A stretch of DNA of 64,000 bases from Paraktedonobacter carboxidivorans (GTDB lineage: Bacteria > Chloroflexota > Ktedonobacteria > Ktedonobacterales > Ktedonobacteraceae), in NCBI GenBank assembly GCA_041156125.1, contig JBEVTI010000013.1:62001-126000 (forward strand), given 5' to 3'. A program made the position numbers and the translations under genes. Every line of letters begins with the position of its first letter. Position 1 is the stretch's first letter. The notes under the pieces were generated by a model. It was not told the DNA's origin and did not search any database. It saw only the letters and a list, made by a program, of their open reading frames with translations. Positions 58,304 through 64,000 of the stretch are shown here, piece by piece.

Positions 58304-59524
58304 GACCAGCGATCTGGCTATTTCCTGGCAAGAGCGAGCGATTTCCCAATCTTCCTCGGCGTGGACGATCAGAACCCGTACCGCCGAGCCCGCAGCCGTA
58401 ACCTCCAGGTCACCAGAGGCTGAGGCATTTTTAGTGCTATCCAGGGCCAGACCAAGAAAGCCAAGATGGGCACAGAGGCGCGCGCGTATCGCGGGTGCGT
58501 GTTCGCCGATGCCGCCAGTAAAGGTGAGCACGTCAATGCCCTCCAGCGCGGCGACCATGCTACCCAGGCATGAGCGCAGGCGATAGATATAGAGATCCAG
58601 GGCCAGTTGTGCTCGCTCGTTCCCTTGCCCGGCTTCATGCAGAATCGTACGCATGTCGCCCGTGAGGCCAGAGATCCCTTTCAGCCCTGATTCGTGGTTC
58701 AAGATCTTTTCCAGATCCTCTGTGGTTTTGTCCTGCTCTCGTTGCAGATAGAACAGAATGGAGGGATCAATAGTGCCTGAGCGAGTGCCCATCATCAGGC
58801 CTTCCAGCGGCGTCAAGCCCATCGTAGTATCGATGCTTTGTCCGCCACGGATCGCGGCTAGCGAACAGCCATTGCCCAGGTGGCAGGTCACGATGCGCAG
58901 AGACGAGGGTTCCTGCTCGACCATCTGGGCGCTACGACGCGCGCTGTAGCCGTGGCTGATGCCGTGGAAGCCATAGCGCCGGATGCCCTGCTCAAACCAG
59001 GCGTAGGGGCCGGGATAGATCTGCGCGACCAGGGGCAGGTTATGATGAAAGGCTGTATCGAAGACCGCTACCTGTGGAACTTTGCCTAGCAGTTGCGAGA
59101 CGATCTCCATGCCCGCGAGATTAGCTGGCTCGTGTAGAGGCGCGAAAGAGCTGATCTTGCGTAACTCGGCCTCCACCTGCGGCGTGATCAGCGCGCTCTC
59201 GTGATATTTGGGACCTCCATGAACGACGCGATGGCCCACAACAGCGATATCTGAGGGCTGTTGCACCACAGGCGTCTTGCCCTGCCAGAGTTGCTGTAGC
59301 AGCCATGCCAGGATCTCTGCACTCTTGCCAGAGCGGTGCTCGGTGACCTCGTGCCCGCCAGCAGTGCTCAAGGTGAGCGTGGCCTCTTTCCCGTCAGCGC
59401 TCCAATCGGCGTCCGCCGACCAGAGCGGAGTCGCAGGAGGAGACGCCGCTGTCTCATCTCCCTTCAACTCGTAGAGGCGCATCTTCTGACTGCTCGAACC
59501 CGCGTTCAGAACCAGTATTTTCAT
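58301..59524 (-). CDS. ackA: Acetate kinase
   Basis: Acetate kinase makes ATP and acetate from acetyl phosphate. The 407-residue protein starts MKILVLNAGSSSQKMRLYEL (ATG at 59524, AAAGAGA upstream); the 65 codons open before it are not conserved. It has GHRVVHGG, FDTAFHHNLP, YGFHGISHGY, HLGNGCSLAA, DTTMGLTPLEGLMMGTRSG and FTGGIGEHAPAIR. Phosphoketolase lies upstream on the same strand at 62846-64000, so together they give ATP from sugar phosphates. Confidence 0.95.
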   Translation of the reverse strand: MKILVLNAGSSSQKMRLYELKGDETAASPPATPLWSADADWSADGKEATLTLSTAGGHEVTEHRSGKSAEILAWLLQQLWQGKTPVVQQPSDIAVVGHRVVHGGPKYHESALITPQVEAELRKISSFAPLHEPANLAGMEIVSQLLGKVPQVAVFDTAFHHNLPLVAQIYPGPYAWFEQGIRRYGFHGISHGYSARRSAQMVEQEPSSLRIVTCHLGNGCSLAAIRGGQSIDTTMGLTPLEGLMMGTRSGTIDPSILFYLQREQDKTTEDLEKILNHESGLKGISGLTGDMRTILHEAGQGNERAQLALDLYIYRLRSCLGSMVAALEGIDVLTFTGGIGEHAPAIRARLCAHLGFLGLALDSTKNASASGDLEVTAAGSAVRVLIVHAEEDWEIARSCQEIARSLV

Positions 59525-59690
59525 AGCATTCTCTTTCTCGATATGTTGATGGTGTACCAACTGGGTACACGCCTGTCGATAGAAACGAATTGGCAAGCTC
59601 ATTTCCAAAAATTGACCTGCAATTGGGAGAAACCCTTTGGACTGCGATCGAGATCTGTGAGACTTTCGCCATTGCCACCAGCGGTCGCTC

Positions 59691-59966
59691 TCATCCTGGA
59701 TCGGCGACTGACCCTTCACTCGCCGAGGAGGGCGAGCGGCCCACCTCGTCCTTGCGCGAGGCGCAGCGATGCAATGCTGCGGCGCATCCCTCGATCAGGG
59801 CTTGAAGTCCATACTCAAAAGATGCTGCGTTGTAGGGGCTCCCACCTTCGGCAAACGCGGCAAGGAGTGGATCTGCATGCCCTTCACTCAACAACTCTGC
59901 GAGAGAGTCGCGGGTAACAAGCCCGTGTGTCGCGGGTTGCCGCGATCTCTGTTCCTGTTGAACCAT
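59691..59966 (-). pseudogene. Fragment of a TetR-family regulator (C-terminal part)
   Basis: The 91-codon frame ends with a segment like the TetR C-terminal domain: DPLLAAFAEGG, then FEYGLQALIEGCAAALHRC. The N-terminal helix-turn-helix is missing, and no TetR-like sequence precedes it. TetR genes often sit beside ABC exporter genes, remnants of which follow on the other strand. The rest of 59525-59990 shows no gene. Confidence 0.45.
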
Positions 59967-59991
59967 TTCTCCCTTTGCAGGTACTTACTTT

Positions 59992-60440
59992 ATGAGGAGG
60001 CCCAATGAGTTGATTCAGATTGGATTTCCCAAGTACGCATGTGAGGTGACCAGCAGAGAAGTGCATCAGGAATCCCCCGAAAATCTCTTACTGCTCCAGG
60101 TAGCAAAAAAAGATCGCGAAGCCCTGGCTGAGGTGTATGCGCGTTTTCAGCGCCCGCTTTTTCGCTATCTCTTTCATCTGCTGGGACAGAAAGAGTTGGC
60201 TGAAGATGTTCTTCAAGAGGTCATGATCGTTGTCTGGCAGAAAGCATATACGTTTCAGGGCACCTCCCCAGCCGCTCGTTGGATTTTTGGCATTGCTCAC
60301 CACCAGGCGTTCAAGGCGCTGCGCCGGGATACAAACGCCGCTTGTCTTGAACGCCTGGTGGCATTGGATCTTGCGGACGAAGCAGCTGCCCCTGAAACTG
60401 ATCTGTTACTCCGGGCAACGCACGAGGAAATCACTATACG
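59992..60440 (+). pseudogene. ECF sigma factor truncated after region 2
   Basis: Residues up to about 150 match an ECF sigma factor: LAEVYARFQRPLFRYLFHLLGQKELAEDVLQEVMIVVWQKA and ARWIFGIAHHQAFKALRR (region 2). Where region 4 should follow, the frame runs into ABC-permease DNA read in the wrong frame (from about 60435). The gene therefore lost its 3' end in a deletion that joined it to a permease gene. Confidence 0.7.
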
Positions 60441-61082
60441 CCAGAGAACCTCAATAACCTCATGGTCTATGGCGCGACCGCGTATGGGGTCATGTTCTAT
60501 GGTCTGCTGGCAGCTCTGCTGGTCGTTGATCGCATGGGACGGGACCAGCAACTTGGCATGCGTGAGTTGCAGCGTGCTACCCCGCAGGGGACGCTGTGCT
60601 ATGTTCTGGGCAAGTTCCTTGGGAACATCATGGCTCTCCTGATACCCATCTTTTTGGCCTATCTGCTTTGCGCGCTGGTGACGATTCTGTTGGGCTGGCC
60701 AGTAGCGCTCCTCTTGAAGTTTCTGCTGGTGTTTCTGCTGGTGTTTCTGCCTTCGTCGCTTGCGGCAGTGAGTCTAGCACTCTGGCTTTCGAGTTTCTTG
60801 CCACTACGCGTGGTCCAGGTTGGGTTTTCCTTAGTCTGGTTTGAATTCAACATCGGCATTGGCTGGCATGGGCTCGTCTTCTCTATCTTTAATCCAAACG
60901 GCGACTATGTCTATCCACTGCTCACTCCTGTCCCAGGTTTGCAGTCTGTTGATCCGAACTTTCATACTTCTGTGCAATTGGCGTTGCTCAATATTCTGGT
61001 GTTACTCCTGCTCGCCGTTCTCGCGTTATTCTTGACTTGGGCGAGTCTGGCAATTCTTCGACAGCGTGAGGAGGGAGTATAA
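60434..61082 (+). pseudogene. 5'-truncated ABC-2 type permease
   Basis: The frame gives NLNNLMVYGATAYGVMFYGLLAALLVVD, the DRMGRDQQLGMRELQRATP cytoplasmic loop and four further membrane helices, ending LAILRQREEGV. The N-terminus is missing; the first in-frame codons after the junction with the sigma gene are NHYTPENLNNL. No ribosome site precedes the internal ATG at 60462. It belonged with the ATPase at 61463. Confidence 0.65.
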
Positions 61083-61083
61083 G

Positions 61084-61435
61084 ATGCAAACCGACGAAAG
61101 AAGCACGGGAAGAAACGCTGGCGCTCCTGCTGCTCTGGCTGGCGCCAGTACTGCTGATGGGCGGGCTGGGGCTGTTCGGTGCGCTGGCCACACGTAACGC
61201 CGCGCTTGGCACGGTCAGCGCCGCGCTGCCTTTGGCAGGCGCGCACTTTCTCCACAACTACCTGATCCCTATCGCAGCGGCGCATCCGTTTTTTCTGCCG
61301 TATACCTCGTGGAATGCGGACGCAATGGACTGGTGGACGAACCGCCTGGCCTTGCTTTTGCTTGCGCTAGCCCTGGCTGGCTGCAACTGGTGGTGGCTCA
61401 GGCACGAAGAGGGCCTGCTGAACGATGCGCGCTGA
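61084..61435 (+). pseudogene. Degraded second ABC-2 permease fragment
   Basis: ATG at 61084 begins MQTDER and then slips out of frame; the protein-like frame continues AREETLALLLLWLAPVLLMGGLGLFGAL and ends LRHEEGLLNDAR. A one-base gain in GAAAGAAGC would explain it. Only about 115 codons remain, far below the normal size, so an internal deletion is likely too. Confidence 0.55.
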
Positions 61436-61462
61436 TGACTCTACGCGCGGGAAAGAGAGAAG

Positions 61463-62356
61463 ATGATGGACATTACGCTTGAACACGTTACCAAGAGATA
61501 CGGCTCACACGAGGCTTTAAAAGGGATAGACCTGTGCATTGCACACGGCATGTTTGGCCTGCTTGGTCCCAATGGAGCCGGGAAAACGACGCTGCTACGT
61601 ATTCTGGCCACGCTGTTGCGTCCCACCAGCGGGCGCGTGATGGTGGGTAACTCTGATCTGAGCCTGAGCCGGCAGCGTAAGGCCATGCGTGCCCACCTGG
61701 GCTATCTGCCCCAGGAGTTGGGTCTCTACCCAGATCTGAGTGGGCGCGAGTTCCTTGACTACATGGGTCTCCTCAAGCGTCTGTACGATCGTAGCGCACG
61801 CCGCCAGCAGATCGCTGCTTTGCTTGATGTGGTTGGCCTCTTAGGAGAGGCTGAGCGAAAAATCAAAACCTATTCAGGTGGCATGAAACGCCGACTCGGC
61901 ATTGCACAGGCGCTACTGGGCAATCCCCAGGTGCTGGTCATCGACGAACCAACCGCCGGGCTCGATCCCGAAGAGCGTATTCGTCTGCGCATACTCCTGG
62001 CCCAACTGGCGGAGGATCGCATTGTCATTCTCTCAACCCATGTGGTGGAAGATATCAACCAGACCTGCGAGCATCTGGCTGTGCTCGATCAGGGTCGGCT
62101 GATTTTCAATGGCCTCACGCGCCAACTCATCGAGTCCGCCGCCGGTCATACCTGGCAATTCCTCGCCCCGCCAACTTCCATTCCACCGGAGGAGCTGAGC
62201 GTAATCTCAGCACTGCCGCAGCGCGAAGGAATGCTCTACCATGTAGTTGGGCCATACCCACAAGGGTCTGTGCAACAGGTCCAATCCTTGAGGCCCTCGC
62301 TGGAAGACGGCTACGTCTGGCTCCGAAAGCTACGAGGGTCCCATACACCTATCTGA
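61463..62356 (+). CDS. ABC transporter ATP-binding protein
   Basis: The 297-residue ATPase is intact: Walker A GPNGAGKTTL, signature YSGGMKRRLGIAQ, Walker B VLVIDEPTAGLDP and switch His in ILSTHVVED. It has the C-terminal extension of ABC-2 exporters (LTRQLIESAAGHTWQFL). It follows two broken permease genes, so the system is probably no longer functional unless it uses other permeases. Confidence 0.88.
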   Translation: MMDITLEHVTKRYGSHEALKGIDLCIAHGMFGLLGPNGAGKTTLLRILATLLRPTSGRVMVGNSDLSLSRQRKAMRAHLGYLPQELGLYPDLSGREFLDYMGLLKRLYDRSARRQQIAALLDVVGLLGEAERKIKTYSGGMKRRLGIAQALLGNPQVLVIDEPTAGLDPEERIRLRILLAQLAEDRIVILSTHVVEDINQTCEHLAVLDQGRLIFNGLTRQLIESAAGHTWQFLAPPTSIPPEELSVISALPQREGMLYHVVGPYPQGSVQQVQSLRPSLEDGYVWLRKLRGSHTPI

Positions 62357-62558
62357 CGATCTCTGAGAGGTGTTGGTAAGATGAAGAAGTCCCTGCCAGG
62401 CAGCCTTCTCAGCTTCCCACTTTTCCCTGCTGTGTCGGCAAAGGGACTTGTGAATACGCTCATAGACACTCTTCTCGTCTCTTGCAACAGCGAGGAGAAG
62501 ACGTATGCAACCGTCCCACCCGGTATAGATCTCGCTTGCTTGGGCGTTGCCAGGTTGG

Positions 62559-62741
62559 GAGAGTGAAACGCTGCTCATCTATCATGCGCGCGGTTCACTC
62601 TTCACCTGGAAAGACCAGAAATGAGAGCTGATCAAAGAAAACTATACTACCAGTGACAAAGAAACGCTTCTCAAGCTGCTCCCAAACCGTTTATGGAAAA
62701 GTATCCGTAACGAAGTGGTGAGACTCGGACTAAAGGATTAG
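62559..62741 (+). pseudogene. Remnant of an unidentified gene with a Myb/HTH-like C-terminus
   Basis: The frame reads ESETLLIYHARGSLFTWKDQK, an in-frame TGA, then ELIKENYTTSDKETLLKLL and PNRLWKSIRNEVVRLGLKD before TAG at 62739-62741. The last part resembles the C-terminal DNA-binding segments (LLPNRxWxxIxxxAxRLGL) of some recombinases and endonucleases. The stop codon shows it is decayed. The rest of 62357-62845 holds no gene. Confidence 0.45.
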
Positions 62742-62845
62742 GAACCGGGATATGCTTCCCCTGCCTATGGATGTTACCTGGGCAGATTGGCAATTTTTAC
62801 AGAAGCAGGGGATTGCCGATCCTACTTTCCGAGATACTATCCAGT

Positions 62846-64000
62846 TCAGTCGCTCCAAATCCAATCGCGTACCTCTGGCATGTCTTCCAGATGTTCGCGT
62901 ACATAGGTGTGATGCCGCGCAAGCAGATCATTGCAGATCTGGATCAAGGGTGGAGTGAGCGCCTGCACGCGTGGCGCGTAGTGCATAGCACTCTGGCAGA
63001 GATGATAGCGGCTCACACCATTGAGTACCACCATATCGAATGGCGTGGTCGTCGTACCTTCTTCGTTAAAGCCGCGCACATGGAAGCGCTCGGCATTTGG
63101 CCGACCGTGAATCAGTTCGTGGACCGCGCGTGGATAGCCGTGGAAGGCGAAGACCACTGGCTTATCCGCTGTAAAATGCTCGATAAAGGTCTGATTATCC
63201 ATGCCATGGGGATGGGCACGTGGCAGGTAGAGCTTCATCAGGTCCACCACATTGACCACGCGTACTTTCAATTCCGGCAGGTTGTGGCGCAGCCACCAGG
63301 CAGCTGCTATCGTCTCCATAGTCACAACATCGCCCGCGCAGGCCAACACGATGTCTGGCTCCAGTTGACCTGTGTTACTGGCCCATTCCCAGGTCGAAAG
63401 ACCGCGCGTACAATGCTCAATAGCATCCTGCATGTTCACCCATTGCAGTTGGGGTTGTTTATCAATCACAATCAGATTGACATAATCGCGGCTGCGCAGG
63501 CAGTGGTCAGCCACCGAGAGCAGGCAGTTAGCATCAGGGGGCAGATAGATGCGCGCAATCTCGCCTTTGCGCGAAAGGACCGTATCAATGAGGCCAGGCC
63601 CCTGGTGACTGAAACCATTATGATCATTGCGCCAGCAGGTCGAAGTAAGCAGAAGATTGAGGGAAGCAATCGGCGCGCGCCAGGCAAGTTTGCGGGCCTC
63701 CTGGAGCCATTTTGCGTGCTGGATCAGCATAGAGTCAGCCACCATAGCAAAGGCTTCATATGTAGCGAAGAGACCGTGGCGTCCCGTCAACAGGTATCCT
63801 TCCAGCCAGCCCTCGCAGAGATGCTCGCTGAGCACTTCCATCACGCGGCCTTCCTGCGAAACATGATCGTCGTCGGGATTAACTACTTCGACCAGGCAGC
63901 GTTTCTCAACCTCGAAGACCGCGCCCAGGCGGTTTGAATTAGTTTCGTCTGGACAGAAGAAGCGGAAGTTTTGTTGTTGCGCGTTGTGTACAAAGATGTC
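62846..64000 (-). CDS. xfp: Xylulose-5-phosphate/fructose-6-phosphate phosphoketolase, 3' part
   Basis: The enzyme splits xylulose-5-phosphate or fructose-6-phosphate with thiamine diphosphate to acetyl phosphate. The frame is open to the window edge, so the 5' part lies beyond it; 385 codons are seen. The segment begins DIFVHNAQQQNFRFFCPDE and goes on with DDDHVSQEGRVMEVLSEHL, GWLEGYLLTGRHGLFATYE, HQGPGLIDTV, RIYLPPDANCLL and AFHGYPRAVHELIHGR, all family-specific. The C-terminus looks complete. Confidence 0.93.
   Translation of the reverse strand, partial: DIFVHNAQQQNFRFFCPDETNSNRLGAVFEVEKRCLVEVVNPDDDHVSQEGRVMEVLSEHLCEGWLEGYLLTGRHGLFATYEAFAMVADSMLIQHAKWLQEARKLAWRAPIASLNLLLTSTCWRNDHNGFSHQGPGLIDTVLSRKGEIARIYLPPDANCLLSVADHCLRSRDYVNLIVIDKQPQLQWVNMQDAIEHCTRGLSTWEWASNTGQLEPDIVLACAGDVVTMETIAAAWWLRHNLPELKVRVVNVVDLMKLYLPRAHPHGMDNQTFIEHFTADKPVVFAFHGYPRAVHELIHGRPNAERFHVRGFNEEGTTTTPFDMVVLNGVSRYHLCQSAMHYAPRVQALTPPLIQICNDLLARHHTYVREHLEDMPEVRDWIWSD

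Noticed and set aside
59525..59719. 65-codon N-terminal extension of acetate kinase
   Set aside because: The extension is basic and not conserved in the family; MKILVLNAGSSS at 59524 is the standard start.
1..64000. tRNA and rRNA genes
   Set aside because: No cloverleaf with a T-loop GTTCGAATC-type motif and no rRNA-like sequence was found in the intergenic regions.

Overview
The window looks like chromosomal DNA of a filamentous, multicellular Chloroflexota of the Ktedonobacteria type. The reasons are a moderate GC content, a very large XRE/NB-ARC/TPR regulator, several divergent sigma-like factors, zinc-ribbon membrane proteins of Chloroflexota style, and many dispersed palindromic repeats between genes. 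No search could be run, so this placement is inference from gene style.

Layout. Positions 71-5549 (minus strand) hold a housekeeping block: tsaE-tsaB-rimI-tsaD (t6A tRNA modification) plus a ROK sugar kinase, preceded by a zinc-ribbon protein and yraN. Positions 5812-8858 (plus) hold an alpha/beta hydrolase, yebC, ruvC and ruvA (Holliday-junction processing). Positions 8960-15343 carry signalling and hypothetical genes: an anti-sigma-like zinc finger fused to a periplasmic-binding domain, two proteins with an ABM-like fold, and a REC-GGDEF regulator. Positions 16215-22256 hold a gluconokinase-type FGGY kinase, myo-inositol-1-phosphate synthase, an ABC exporter pair and a methyltransferase. 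Positions 22535-28813 hold regulators: a lone winged helix, the XRE-NB-ARC-TPR protein with a convergent 40-codon exported peptide gene, an RNA-like gene desert, and a divergent sigma-like factor.

Positions 30432-37341 hold the most interesting cluster. It has a ketosynthase pair (KS-alpha with Cys-His-His, KS-beta without Cys), a hydrolase-fold protein that lacks its catalytic residues, an FAD monooxygenase, a divergent SnoaL-like protein, and a convergent AlkZ-type DNA glycosylase gene. This is the layout expected of a small type II polyketide locus with DNA-damage self-resistance. A SIS-domain sugar-phosphate isomerase with a NagR-like operator follows.

Positions 39308-53928 hold a Tat-exported protein, a degenerate GGDEF-MshEN protein, a sigma/beta-propeller anti-sigma pair, an M16 peptidase with a broken zinc motif, a beta-carbonic anhydrase, glutamine synthetase with a duplicated leader, a cytochrome P450, and a frameshifted repeat-rich membrane protein. 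Positions 54592-64000 hold a PstS-like lipoprotein paired with a HAMP membrane sensor, a CoxG-like protein, acetate kinase and the start-truncated phosphoketolase. The last two form the phosphoketolase/acetate kinase route, but here they are separated by 3.3 kb of wrecked genes (TetR, sigma, ABC permeases) and one intact ABC ATPase.

Two structural themes recur. Very long, perfect or near-perfect hairpins (28-37 bp stems) sit at gene ends, several of them containing the stop codons of both convergent genes. A composite dispersed repeat made of a long palindrome, a GGGGAGGCAAAA linker and the box CCTGATTTTGCAAAATCAGG occurs in most of the larger intergenic gaps.
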